From contig JBNKUI010000030.1 in NCBI GenBank assembly GCA_050298535.1, positions 124,001-188,000 of the forward strand: 64,000 nt of DNA. The letters run 5' to 3'. Shown here piece by piece: positions 9,124 through 18,808 of the stretch. The notes under the pieces were generated by a model. It worked only from the letters and a program-made list of their open reading frames with translations. It made no database searches and had not been told where the DNA came from. Position numbers and translations under genes: made by a program. Positions within the stretch are counted from its first letter, which is position 1. Each line of letters starts with the position of its first letter. Source of the DNA: JABDMH01 sp050298535. GTDB taxonomy: Bacteria > Bacteroidota > Bacteroidia > Chitinophagales > Saprospiraceae.

Positions 9124-9773
9124 TTCAAAGTTTATTTTGGTAAATTCTCAAAAGCAAGTTCAGTTGGGGTGGCACCGAGGTTTGGGGGTATTCACTTTGT
9201 CTTAAGTTATTACTTATTTTCCAATCTTGGAATGGATCAATTTTTCTAAACTTCCAGAAAGTCGAGACTTGCATAATGAACGAAAACCTTTCCTGCTACC
9301 TTGCAATTTCAAAGGATTGGAAAAGGTTGGCAGTTGACATCCAGATTTATTCTCAATCGTCTAGATTATAATATTGGAGTGAAAGTGCCATTCTTGCAAA
9401 GGAAGTGAGTGTCGAATTGGAAGCTATCTTATCTGAGTAGGGAATAGCATCCACCGCAGAGTTCCCAATGCTTGGTCTTTTTTCTGATCAATTTGTTTAA
9501 GGTAGGATTTTATTGAAAAAGAAGTTGGCATAGTCTTAAGGTAGCCAAAAGCAAATGCTGTCGATATAGACCCGCTCATTAAGAGATCTGGAGTCCAGGT
9601 CATGGCATCGCACCCGTCTGTACACTGACCCAGGGATGCAGGTGGCAATCAGGCCGTCTTTTTTTCTATGATATATAATGTGTACATTCTGATTTCACAA
9701 AAGACCCAGCGATTTTATATGGGTCAAACATCTAATCTGAAAGTTGATTGATCACGCAAAAAAAGAGCAACCG
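9124..9773. other. intergenic, no supported gene
   Basis: About 650 bp. A 74-codon frame on the minus strand (9424-9648) has no recognisable motif. No repeat of the REP-like family was found here. Confidence 0.45.
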
Positions 9774-11966
9774 CTAGTCTTTTAGATCAGCCTTACCTTC
9801 AAGGTTAAGTACAAAACTGTATTCAAAAGCTATTTCGCGGTAACGCTCATACCTTCCAGAGGCACCTCCATGCCCTGCTTTCATATTGGTTTTTAGCAGA
9901 ATCTGGTTATTTCCCTGGTTGTGATCCCTAAGTTTTGCCACCCACTTGGCTGGTTCCCAATATTGAACCTGTGAATCAAAGAATCCGGTTGTTACCAGCA
10001 TATTCGGATAGGCCTGGTCCTTCACATTGTCATAGGGTGAATAGGAAAGCATATACTCATATTCTTTCGGTTTTTTCGGATTGCCCCATTCATCAAATTC
10101 ATTGCTGGTGAGAGGAATTGATTCATCAAGCATTGTTGTTACGACATCAACAAACGGAACAGCTGCCACCATACCATTGAATAATTCCGGGGCCATATTG
10201 GCTACAGCTCCCATCAACAAACCGCCTGCACTACCTCCTCGAGCATACAAATGATCAGGCGATGTATAATTTTCATCAATTAGAAATTTGGCGCAGTCAA
10301 TGAAATCATAGAAGGTGTTTTTCTTATTGAACATTTTACCGTCCTCATACCAATGTCGGCCCATTTCCTGACCCCCACGAATGTGTGCAAGGGCATAGGC
10401 GAAGCCACGATCCAATAGACTCAAGTTGACGGAGTTGAACCATGGATCGGTAGAACTTCCATACGATCCGTATGAGTACAGCATTAAAGGACTTTTCCCA
10501 TTTTTCTTAAAACCTTTTCGGTAAACAAGAGAAATCGGGATCTTGGTACCATCGCGGCCTTCGGCCAAAATCCGTTCCGTCTGGTAGTCATCTGGATTAT
10601 GACCTCCGACAACCTCAGCCTGCTTTTTCAATTCCTTTTCTTTTGTCGACATATTATAATCGAAGATTGAATTCGGAGTTGTAAGCGATGAATAACCGTA
10701 CCGCAAAAATTCAGTATCAAATTCAGGGTTGTTAGATGTGTAGGTTACATATGCCTGTTCACCAAAATCAACGTAGTGCGCTTCTTTACTCGTTTGATTA
10801 ATGATTTTTAGATGGGTCAGAGCATTTGACCGTTCACGTATGACGAGGAAGTTATTGAATACCTCAATATCATCCAGAAGGACATCCTCACGGTGGGCAA
10901 TGACCTCCTCCCAGTTTTCTTTTGAGGTGGCATTCTCCGGGGTTTCCATTAACCTGAAATTCGGAGCATCGAGGTTTGTTACAATGTAAAATTTATCCTC
11001 ATAATGCTGAATACTGTATTCATGCGCTTTATCCCTTGGAGAAAAAGGTTTGAAATCTCCATTAGGATCATCAGCATTTAAAATATGATACTGACTTACA
11101 AGTGTACTGCTGTTGTAGATCACTATATATTTTTCAGACTTTGATTTATACACCCCGATGTAATAGGACGGATCTTTTTCTTGGTACTTGAGCTCGTCTG
11201 AGGATTGAGGCTCATCCAAAGTATGTTTCCAAATTTTTTCCGAAAGGAGACTAATTTTATTTTTTGATGTATAGAAGAAGCTTTTGTTATCATTGCCCCA
11301 GGCACCAGAGGCTAGGGTTCCTTCGAGTTCATCTGGAAGAAATTTTCCGGTCTCAAGGTTCTTGAATCGGATTTTGTAGACGCGGCGGCTAAGGACATCC
11401 TCTCCAAAAGCCAGCAACTTGTTATCCGGACTCACCGTGAGAGCTGCTGCAGAATAGTAATCGTGTCCTTTGGCGAGTTCGTTTACATCGAGCATGATTT
11501 CTTCGTCTGCGTCAAACTTCCCTTTTTTCCGGCAATGAATTGGATAATCATTGCCTTGTTCGTACCTTATATAATACCAATACCCATTTTTGAAATAAGG
11601 TACCGACTCGTCATCCTGTTTGATCCTTCCAATAATTTCCTGGTAAAGTTTTTCCTGGAATTCTTCAGTATGCTCCAACAGCTTTCCTGTAAAATCATTT
11701 TCTGATTCGAGGTAGCTGACAACTTTGGCGGTATGCGCATCGGGTTGTGCTGCATTTTTCTGATCATCTGACAGGCGCATCCAATAGTAAGGGTCGTTCC
11801 TGTCGTCTCCATGGATAGTAAGGATTGTATCCTTTCTATCAGCATCAGGAGGAGAAATAGGGATTAAATCTGTTTTATTCGGAGTATTGTCCGGGGTTTG
11901 GCAGCCCGACAGAATCAAAACAACTATTACAATAATGGATATGGTTGTCTTAAGGGTGCTAAGCAT
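9774..11966 (-). CDS. ptrB: oligopeptidase B-type S9A serine peptidase, lipoprotein
   Basis: A 730-residue prolyl-oligopeptidase-family enzyme with an N-terminal beta-propeller (about 60-450) and a C-terminal alpha/beta hydrolase. The nucleophile Ser579 lies in 'GGSAGG'; Asp664 ('FFDSQ') and His699 ('AGHGG') complete the triad. 'YYWMRLSDD' near the N-terminus and 'SYGSYG' are typical of oligopeptidase B, which cleaves short peptides after Lys/Arg. The lipobox LSGC (Cys22) predicts a lipoprotein, so it acts in the periplasm or on the outer membrane in peptide scavenging. It appears monocistronic. The symbol is by family resemblance. Confidence 0.9.
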   Translation of the reverse strand: MLSTLKTTISIIVIVVLILSGCQTPDNTPNKTDLIPISPPDADRKDTILTIHGDDRNDPYYWMRLSDDQKNAAQPDAHTAKVVSYLESENDFTGKLLEHTEEFQEKLYQEIIGRIKQDDESVPYFKNGYWYYIRYEQGNDYPIHCRKKGKFDADEEIMLDVNELAKGHDYYSAAALTVSPDNKLLAFGEDVLSRRVYKIRFKNLETGKFLPDELEGTLASGAWGNDNKSFFYTSKNKISLLSEKIWKHTLDEPQSSDELKYQEKDPSYYIGVYKSKSEKYIVIYNSSTLVSQYHILNADDPNGDFKPFSPRDKAHEYSIQHYEDKFYIVTNLDAPNFRLMETPENATSKENWEEVIAHREDVLLDDIEVFNNFLVIRERSNALTHLKIINQTSKEAHYVDFGEQAYVTYTSNNPEFDTEFLRYGYSSLTTPNSIFDYNMSTKEKELKKQAEVVGGHNPDDYQTERILAEGRDGTKIPISLVYRKGFKKNGKSPLMLYSYGSYGSSTDPWFNSVNLSLLDRGFAYALAHIRGGQEMGRHWYEDGKMFNKKNTFYDFIDCAKFLIDENYTSPDHLYARGGSAGGLLMGAVANMAPELFNGMVAAVPFVDVVTTMLDESIPLTSNEFDEWGNPKKPKEYEYMLSYSPYDNVKDQAYPNMLVTTGFFDSQVQYWEPAKWVAKLRDHNQGNNQILLKTNMKAGHGGASGRYERYREIAFEYSFVLNLEGKADLKD

Positions 11967-12120
11967 AATGAATTTTTTATAGTTATTGACAGGCCTATTT
12001 GTTGAGAAAGGCGTTCTATCTTAAGTTAGGTTTATATTCCAATACCACAAAGTGAAGATTTTAGACATTATGGATTTCCTCTAATTGCGATTCATTGTTT
12101 TCAATCAGGGAATTAATCAA

Positions 12121-12251
12121 TACTGACGCTTCCTGCGGTCGGTCAGCCTCAGTGCTGATAGCCGCAGGCTCGTCATGCGATGGCCGACCCGCTGGTTAGC
12201 GACAGTTGTGCTGACAAAATTCCGACATGGTGAAGGAATTTTCGTCAGTAC
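12121..12251 (+). repeat. REP-like double-hairpin element, copy 3
   Basis: Hairpin 1 at 12124-12175 and hairpin 2 at 12210-12251. Unlike copies 1 and 2 it lacks the leader 'CCCGTCTTCCACCC' and begins directly at TACTGACG, which helps define the element's left edge. Confidence 0.88.
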
Positions 12252-12261
12252 CAATCTTAGA

Positions 12262-12378
12262 ATGACATACCATGTTTATATCCTCTACTCACCAAAGCTA
12301 AACCGATTCTACGTCGGCTGCACCAGTAATATTGACAACCGAATAGTTGAACAGAATTCGGGAGAGAGTAACTACTGA
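12262..12378 (+). pseudogene. GIY-YIG nuclease copy 3, truncated by the next repeat unit
   Basis: The first 37 codons match copies 1 and 2 ('HVYILYS', 'FYVGCT', 'NRIVEQNSG'), then the frame ends at a TGA (12376-12378) that is itself the start of the next REP-like hairpin. The C-terminal two thirds, including the metal-binding Glu, are missing. Either a new repeat unit landed inside the gene or two units recombined, leaving copy 3's 5' part joined to copy 4. Confidence 0.88.
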
Positions 12379-12507
12379 CGCTCTCTGCGGTTGGTCAGCC
12401 TCAGTGCTGACAGCCGCAGGCTCGTCATGCGATGGCCGACTTGCCGGGTTAGCGACAGTTGTGCTGACAAATTTTGCGCAACTTAGTGAAGCAAATTTCG
12501 TCAGTAC
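12375..12507 (+). repeat. REP-like double-hairpin element, copy 4
   Basis: Hairpin 1 at 12376-12427 and a diverged hairpin 2 at 12463-12507 (ACAAATTTTGC/GCAAATTTCGT), ending GTCAGTAC 7 bp before the next GIY-YIG ATG. Hairpin 2 has changed on both arms, so its pairing is retained. Confidence 0.88.
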
Positions 12508-12514
12508 AATCTAG

Positions 12515-12805
12515 ATGAATTACCATGTCTACATTCTCTACTCTGCCTCATTAGATCGATTCTATGTCGGTCAAACCAAAGATTTACCTACTAGATTAGT
12601 TCAACATAATGCCAGTAAATCTATGTACACTGCTACGGGTGTCCCATGGTCCCTTCTATGGTCTACAATAAAACCCGCTTTGAGATCAGCTGAGGATCTG
12701 GAGACAAAGTTGAAGAACCTCACCAGGGTCCCCAAAATCAAATTTATCAGAAAGTATCACAGGGGTATTCGCGATGTAGAACTTTTGAATCAAATCATTG
12801 CTTAG
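12515..12805 (+). CDS. GIY-YIG nuclease family protein, copy 4
   Basis: A 96-residue GIY-YIG protein of a second subtype: 'HVYILYSASLDRFYVGQTKD' at 4-23, with Arg27 and the 'AEDLETKLKNL' Glu conserved. Copy 5 (28795-29085) belongs to the same subtype. The start is fixed by the end of the REP-like repeat 7 bp upstream. The gene's last codons and its 3' flank are those of copy 1, indicating gene conversion or unequal recombination between the two loci. Likely a DNA-cleaving enzyme; substrate unknown. Confidence 0.9.
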   Translation: MNYHVYILYSASLDRFYVGQTKDLPTRLVQHNASKSMYTATGVPWSLLWSTIKPALRSAEDLETKLKNLTRVPKIKFIRKYHRGIRDVELLNQIIA

Positions 12806-13107
12806 CTCAAATGGCTGCTGACATAGTGAGCGATATATTATTGTGATAATACCCTGATCTTTTTGAGTCAGATGTTTAACCCTTAAGACATTGCCATTAA
12901 CCGTCTACATGTCTGGATTAAAAGCAAGAGAATTTAGACTACTTATGTGAGTTTGACTGGGTTCCATCCTAAAACAGGAAAAAGGGGCAAGTATCGAAAC
13001 ACTCGTCCTTTTTTATTTGTCCAATTCATCCTGGATGACTGCCACTACTCAAACCGATCATTTTCAAATAGCTACCAAATTAGCATGACCATCCAAATAC
13101 TCATCAA
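12772..13107. repeat. long direct repeat, copy B (3' flank of GIY-YIG copy 4)
   Basis: Second copy of the ~335-bp repeat at 5775-6112, with scattered substitutions; the internal terminator hairpin has lost several pairs. Confidence 0.9.
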
Positions 13108-13157
13108 GGAGCACTTGTCATCTATTATACATTACTTCTAATGGTCATTTATTATGA

Positions 13158-13907
13158 TCATCTGTATAGAGTTTTGAGCCTTTCCATCAACCAGTGATGT
13201 TTTCTACGAGACACCTGTACCAAAACATGATTTTTCATCTCGATGATTCCCTTTTGAGTGTATTCATTGATAAATACTGGATTGATAAGATGACTTTGAT
13301 GAACTCTTAGAAAATCATATTCATTTAAGAGGTCATCATATTCCTTCAAAGTCTTTGAAGACATGAATTTACTACCGTTCTCAAGATGAAAAATTGTATA
13401 ATTATTATCTGCCTGGCAATGCACAATTTCATCGATGTCCAAAAAGATAAGCCCGCCCAGAGTAGGAACGGCTAAACGGGGCTTGCGCTGCTGCCTCCTG
13501 AGGTTTAAGACTAAGTTATTGATAAGGGGATTAAGTTGATTTTTTCTTACTGGATTGTTGACAAATCGCTTTATTGATGCTTTTAATTCCTGTATATCAA
13601 TAGGTTTCAACAAATAGTCGATCGCCGAAAAGCGAATAGCCCGGATTGCATAATGATCATAAGCCGTAGTAAATATGACATTCACTTTGGTTTCCTTTAA
13701 TGCTTCAAGCATTTCAAATCCGGTCATCCCCGGCATCTCTACATCCAAAAAAACCAGGTCTGGATGGTACTTTTGAATGAGTGGAAAGCCTTCCGAAGAT
13801 CCCAGTGCAGTGTAGATACGATCGATCTCGGGTATATGGTTCTCGATCAGTAACTTGAGACCATTGATCGCACGCTTTTCATCGTCTATAATTAAAACAG
13901 AAAGCAT
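13158..13907 (-). CDS. LytTR-family response regulator
   Basis: A 249-residue two-domain regulator. The receiver domain (1-120) has the acidic pair Asp8-Asp9, phosphoacceptor Asp55 in 'LDVEMPG' and the 'LLKPI' Lys near 105. The C-terminal LytTR DNA-binding domain follows (about 150-245, with 'FLRVHQSHLINP'). I start at ATG 13907 ('MLSVLIIDDE'); the longer frame to 13973 would overlap the kinase gene and add a Cys/Lys-rich, non-homologous leader. It lies 25 bp downstream of the propeller histidine kinase, its obvious partner. Confidence 0.93.
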   Translation of the reverse strand: MLSVLIIDDEKRAINGLKLLIENHIPEIDRIYTALGSSEGFPLIQKYHPDLVFLDVEMPGMTGFEMLEALKETKVNVIFTTAYDHYAIRAIRFSAIDYLLKPIDIQELKASIKRFVNNPVRKNQLNPLINNLVLNLRRQQRKPRLAVPTLGGLIFLDIDEIVHCQADNNYTIFHLENGSKFMSSKTLKEYDDLLNEYDFLRVHQSHLINPVFINEYTQKGIIEMKNHVLVQVSRRKHHWLMERLKTLYR

Positions 13908-13932
13908 CAATAAATCACTTTTTTTTTTACAT

Positions 13933-16812
13933 TTACAATGGGAGTAGCAATTCAGATTCAACTCCATCACCATTTTTGCTTTCCCGCAATGTAATTTTAC
14001 AATCTATACCCGAACTTTGAGACAAAATCTGCAGTCGTTGTTCGATGAGGTGCAATGCGTTTATCCTTTTACTTTTTTCCATTATATTAAAATTGGTCTT
14101 GACTGTAAGGCCTCTACCATTATCTTTTACCAAAATCCTGATAAAGGATTGATACTGATCTATCTGCAATGCTAGTTTTTTTTCACCTACCTTTGGCCGC
14201 AAGCCATGTCGGATTGCATTTTCAAGCAGAGGCTGAACCATAAAAACTGGAATTTCTGCCGTGCTCAACTCAGGATCTATTTCAATCGATATCTTTAATT
14301 GGTCATCAAAGCGCAGCTGTTCCAAATCTAAATAAAGTTCTAAAAATTCGGTTTCTTCCTCAATTCTCACATATTCTTTAGCCGATAGATTTAAAATCAT
14401 TCGCATAAGACGTGAAAATTTGTTCAGATAAATTTGAGCAAGCTGGGTTTCCCCGGAAATAATCATTTCCTGGAGGTTATTCAGTATGTTAAACAGAAAA
14501 TGAGGGTTCATTTGAGCCCTCAGGGCGCGAGATTCCAGGGAAGCCATGGTCATTGCCCGTTGAGTTTCTAGTTCATGTTTTAACTTGTTCCCCTTTTCCC
14601 TTTTCTTGATGAAGTAATAAAGTCCACCGACAAATAACAACAATATTAGTATTTGTAAATACCGGATTTGATACCAAGGCTGATTTATTACAAAGTGAAT
14701 CGTCCGGTGACTTAGTATTTGATTTTCATCTTTGGCCCGGATTTCCAGGTGATAAGAACCAGGTTTAGGATTATAGAGATTTATTTCACGTGTTTTACTC
14801 CAGTCACTCCACTCCTGCTGTGTTGACATCCTCCATTGATAGTTGAGCAATTCAGTGCCGCTTAATTGTGGATAGTAATAATCCACCTCAATGACTTGGG
14901 TATTACTGGGGAGATTTATTTCTGATTCGAGACTATCCATGACCGCTCCGTCTACTATCAACTGATCAAGGAAAAGGGCTTTCTTTGGTCTTTCCGGTTT
15001 TGTTTTAGCCACTAGTTTCTTTATACCTTTGGATGTGGTGATAAACAGATCTCTGTTATGATCAACAAGTAATTTAAGATACGCGTATCCCTGATCAAAA
15101 AAACCATCCTGATTGGTAAATACCTGGTAATTCATGCTTGAATCCCTGTCTATTTTTAGCAAATGCCTGGGTGTGCCGGCCCAAATATAATCAGCATCCA
15201 CCACTACATCGAATATGATCCGGTCTGGATGGTCGATGACCTTCTGCAAGTGCAATCGGTCGTTTGAAAATGTATAGCAACGTAAACCAAAACCCGTTGT
15301 ACCAATCCAAATAAACTCTTGATCTATAAGCAGGCTTCTGATAGGATTATCACTGGACAGCTCGGGTAAAGTCATCAACCTAAACTTATCATTATCCCAA
15401 TGATATAATCCGCAGCTAGACCCAACCCACAGACCTGAAGAGCCATGTTTGATTTGATACACATCACAATGGTCAGGGATTCCTAATGTATCACATGAAA
15501 TAAAATTATCTCGTTCCCTTTCTTTAACAAATAACCCGCGATAGGTCCCGATCCACAAATTAAGATCCGGATCCAGATGCAGATCATAAATATCAGGACC
15601 GCTCTCAGCAATATCTGTTTCATGGAATCGGATCATCTCTTCATTGGATACCTTCACCAAACCTTTCCAAAAGGAAGCTATCCAGACGTTGTCATTTACA
15701 TCCTGGATAATGTCTATAACCTCTCCGTCAAAATCTTCTGGCATTTCCCATTCTATAATTCCAAATTTGCTCCATTGATAAACAATACCATGATTAGATC
15801 CTAACCAAATCGTATGACTACGATCTTCCATCATACTGTATATCTCATACTCGATTTGAGTATGCTCAATGGTTGAAAAAGCCGATTTACGGATTCTGAT
15901 CAAACCCTCGGTGCTTCCTAGCCAAAGATTGTTCTCTTGGTCTATAAAACTTGTATTTACATATTTAATATTCCACTGCTCCGGATAACGGATGATCCTC
16001 TCACCTGAATCTGTCTGACACAAAATCGACCAACCATATACAAACCAAATTTGGCTGTCCCATTTTTCGAAGGAAACAAAATCATGATAGTAATCTGCAT
16101 AGGGTCTGGTCATTTCCAAATGCCTATCTGTAGATCTGAAATTGTAGACATTTTCCTCACTGGTTCCAATCAGTAAACCTTCTTTATAAGGTAGTATATC
16201 GACTATATCCTCATGATTAATGTCTTCATCATCTATTACAGGCTCGATATTATGGTTTATAACTTGCTTTAGACCAGTGGTAGTCCCGAGCAAAATTTCA
16301 CCATTAAGTCCCTCGGTAATATCCAAAACGCCCTCCACGTCAAATCGAACAACATGAAGTGAATCCTCGTGGATACCCTTGATTTCAAACAAATGATTGT
16401 TTGTAGCAATAAAAACCTCTTGATTCTGATTTACAATTAATCTCTGGATTGAGGTAGAATCCAGTCCCTCATTGGTGATGGGATGAAAAGCATTATCACT
16501 GAAAACGGATAATCCGGCATTGTTTCCCACCCAGATCCTTCCGGAACTATCTACAGCAAGTGTATTCACTTTACCCAAATGATACGTGGGATTATCATAG
16601 AAATCCTGAAACTCATAACCATTGTACCGAACCAACCCGGCATCGGTCCCGATCCATAACCGACCTGCTTTATCTTCGGCTATTGCTGTGATAGTAGCAG
16701 AAGGCAACCCATCTTGTGTATCAAAAAGCGCATATGTAAATTCCTGTGTATGAACTTTATAAGGAAAAACTATAAAGATTAGCAGAAAAAATAATGCAAC
16801 CAACCTGATCAT
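13933..16812 (-). CDS. beta-propeller sensor histidine kinase (Reg_prop / Y_Y_Y / LytS-type kinase)
   Basis: A 959-residue sensor: signal peptide (1-22), about 14 two-component-propeller repeats ('LWIGTDAGLVRYNG', 'IWVGNNAGLSVF'), a Y_Y_Y domain (~620-700), one membrane helix (~710-730) and a His_kinase/HATPase module of the LytS type with 'QMNPHFLFNILNN' and 'NGRGL'. It reads an extracytoplasmic ligand, typically a glycan or oligosaccharide in Bacteroidota, and phosphorylates the LytTR regulator encoded immediately downstream. Unlike hybrid two-component systems there is no receiver or AraC domain on the chain. The target genes are unknown; the surface-protein cluster follows divergently. 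Confidence 0.92.
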   Translation of the reverse strand: MIRLVALFFLLIFIVFPYKVHTQEFTYALFDTQDGLPSATITAIAEDKAGRLWIGTDAGLVRYNGYEFQDFYDNPTYHLGKVNTLAVDSSGRIWVGNNAGLSVFSDNAFHPITNEGLDSTSIQRLIVNQNQEVFIATNNHLFEIKGIHEDSLHVVRFDVEGVLDITEGLNGEILLGTTTGLKQVINHNIEPVIDDEDINHEDIVDILPYKEGLLIGTSEENVYNFRSTDRHLEMTRPYADYYHDFVSFEKWDSQIWFVYGWSILCQTDSGERIIRYPEQWNIKYVNTSFIDQENNLWLGSTEGLIRIRKSAFSTIEHTQIEYEIYSMMEDRSHTIWLGSNHGIVYQWSKFGIIEWEMPEDFDGEVIDIIQDVNDNVWIASFWKGLVKVSNEEMIRFHETDIAESGPDIYDLHLDPDLNLWIGTYRGLFVKERERDNFISCDTLGIPDHCDVYQIKHGSSGLWVGSSCGLYHWDNDKFRLMTLPELSSDNPIRSLLIDQEFIWIGTTGFGLRCYTFSNDRLHLQKVIDHPDRIIFDVVVDADYIWAGTPRHLLKIDRDSSMNYQVFTNQDGFFDQGYAYLKLLVDHNRDLFITTSKGIKKLVAKTKPERPKKALFLDQLIVDGAVMDSLESEINLPSNTQVIEVDYYYPQLSGTELLNYQWRMSTQQEWSDWSKTREINLYNPKPGSYHLEIRAKDENQILSHRTIHFVINQPWYQIRYLQILILLLFVGGLYYFIKKREKGNKLKHELETQRAMTMASLESRALRAQMNPHFLFNILNNLQEMIISGETQLAQIYLNKFSRLMRMILNLSAKEYVRIEEETEFLELYLDLEQLRFDDQLKISIEIDPELSTAEIPVFMVQPLLENAIRHGLRPKVGEKKLALQIDQYQSFIRILVKDNGRGLTVKTNFNIMEKSKRINALHLIEQRLQILSQSSGIDCKITLRESKNGDGVESELLLPL

Positions 16813-17347
16813 CTAATAAAGTTATAGAAAAAGTACAAAAAGCACTTCTCCGTCTAGGAATCGGTATTGTTCAATTATTATTTGGTCCTGAAGACATATT
16901 CTCATCATGAGAGCATGAATTCCTATAAGGATTTCAATACTTATTGCTGAGCATTTCTTTCGAAATAAGCAGATTTATTGATGTGTCGCCGAGGCAGACA
17001 TATCTATTAATAAGTCCCTCAAATATCAAATCATCTCCGAATGTTACCAAATACTCATTGCTGTTGTGCTTGCAGTAAGAGATGATTAATCTTTATGGAA
17101 AAAATAATCTTAGAGTATTGATAACGCATGCGGAACTGTCAGCCAGAGAAGAAGAAACATACAATTGATTGTGGCGGAATATACGACAAAAGAAATAGTA
17201 ACTCAGTTATGAGTAAGCTGGAAACTTGCGTACGCACAGCGAGAACCTATTGTATAATTGCCTGTCAGAAATGGAGCGGACCTTGTGAGAATAAACTAAT
17301 TGATACCCTATGAAACTTCAATTCGTCAAGCTTTTATTTTTAACTCC
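16813..17347. other. divergent intergenic region, no gene seen
   Basis: This region separates the sensor kinase from the surface-protein cluster and must carry both promoters. Only short frames without recognisable domains were seen, and no clear LytTR direct repeats could be picked out by eye. Confidence 0.45.
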
Positions 17348-18616
17348 ATGACCAGAAAAACACTTGATCGATTTATTAAGCTGGTATCTATTCTGATTGC
17401 TCTCCAATGCTGGTGTGTATCTATTTCAGGGCAGATCCTGGATATCGAAGGTGATGCCAAAATCAGGGGCAGGTTGGAAATATCCTATCCGCTTGACGTT
17501 ACTTCACTGGCTATCGGAGAGGGTGCGGGAAACTTCGAAAATGAGTCAGAATTTCGCAACAATACTTTTGTAGGATATAATGCCGGTCACTTTAATACGA
17601 CTGGAAAATTCAATACTGTGAATGGTGCAAATGCATTGTACTACAATCAAACAGGTAGTCATCACACTGCGATCGGCTATCTGGCGCTATATTGGACCGG
17701 ATTTAACGGAACTACGTCCAGCTATAATACGGCAGCAGGTGCATTAGCCCTGACAAACATTACAACCGGCATCGAAAATAGTGCTTTGGGGTTTCAGGCA
17801 GGTTATAGCAATACGACCGGGCGCTGGAATACCTTTATAGGATCCCAAGCCGCTCGAGATCTTCAAACGGGGGATAACAATGTATTCATTGGGCATGCTT
17901 GCAGGCTATTGGGAACCAATGGGAGCAACAATGTGATTGTAGGTGACTCAGCTATGTTGATCAACAATGGATCTAACAATGTCGTCCTAGGTTATGGAGC
18001 AGGACGAAATCTGCAAGGGAGCAATAACATCATCCTGGGTTTTGAAGCGGGCAGCGATCTTACTAATGTTGATAATACTCTGTGGATTGAAAGTTCATCC
18101 AGTTCCATCCCCCTGATCTATGGTGATTTTGTCAGTAACCGGGTCGGGATCAAATGCACGAATCCGCAGGCAGCACTCAGTGTAAATGGTGACATTAAAG
18201 CCATTGGTCTCATCGAAATGAATCAAGCCACTACCTGCTTTTCAGATAGGCGCCTCAAGACCAACATTGTTGATCTGAAAGAACTGTCGAAATTGGTCAT
18301 GAAGCTGCGGCCTGTCCGCTATCACTGGCGCAAAGAAGCATTCCCCGAGATAGAATTTCCGGAGGAGCAGGAAATCGGGTTCATAGCCCAGGAAATTGAA
18401 AAGATCTTGCCTGGACTGGTACTTACTGGTGAGGACGGATATAAGGCCCTTGATTATAGCCGGATGACTGTGATTCTGACGAAAGCAATTCAGGAAATTA
18501 TAACAGAAAACCAACAACTAAGGGAACGGTACCAGAAAATTGGGGCAAGAATAGCCTTATTGGAGGCAACGTCCAATATGGATGCCCCACTAAATACAAT
18601 GCCCAATGAAAAATAA
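17348..18616 (+). CDS. tail-fibre-like surface protein with S74 chaperone domain, paralog 1
   Basis: A 422-residue protein from the ATG at 17348 (signal peptide 'LIALQCWCVSISG'). YadA-head-like repeats ('NTFVGYNAGHFNTTG', 'NNVIVGDSA') cover residues ~35-255; 'LWIESSSSSIPLIYGDF' marks the neck; the S74 chaperone runs from 'FSDRRLKTNI' to the C-terminus ('GFIAQEIEKILPGL', 'DYSRMTVILTKAI'), closing with a coiled coil. Members trimerise and self-cleave before the Ser. An upstream ATG at 17300 is possible but would bury the signal peptide. First of three tandem paralogs. Confidence 0.88.
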   Translation: MTRKTLDRFIKLVSILIALQCWCVSISGQILDIEGDAKIRGRLEISYPLDVTSLAIGEGAGNFENESEFRNNTFVGYNAGHFNTTGKFNTVNGANALYYNQTGSHHTAIGYLALYWTGFNGTTSSYNTAAGALALTNITTGIENSALGFQAGYSNTTGRWNTFIGSQAARDLQTGDNNVFIGHACRLLGTNGSNNVIVGDSAMLINNGSNNVVLGYGAGRNLQGSNNIILGFEAGSDLTNVDNTLWIESSSSSIPLIYGDFVSNRVGIKCTNPQAALSVNGDIKAIGLIEMNQATTCFSDRRLKTNIVDLKELSKLVMKLRPVRYHWRKEAFPEIEFPEEQEIGFIAQEIEKILPGLVLTGEDGYKALDYSRMTVILTKAIQEIITENQQLRERYQKIGARIALLEATSNMDAPLNTMPNEK

Positions 18617-18808
18617 AAATAAATTTGAATTGTTATAAAACCTCTACTTAAAACTCAATGCCTTTATCGGACTATTTTGCTAAACAGCCTCTATCTGGTG
18701 CATTGTCTTTTATGTGAGGATTGCCGTAATTCAGATTATACAATAATAGCTTAATAATTAGAGAAACCAATATTTCAAGTAGGTGGGAACATATAAAATA
18801 TTTCTAAA

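Noticed and set aside
9424..9648. 74-codon minus-strand reading frame
   Set aside because: No signal peptide, motif, start context or neighbour supports it; it may be chance.
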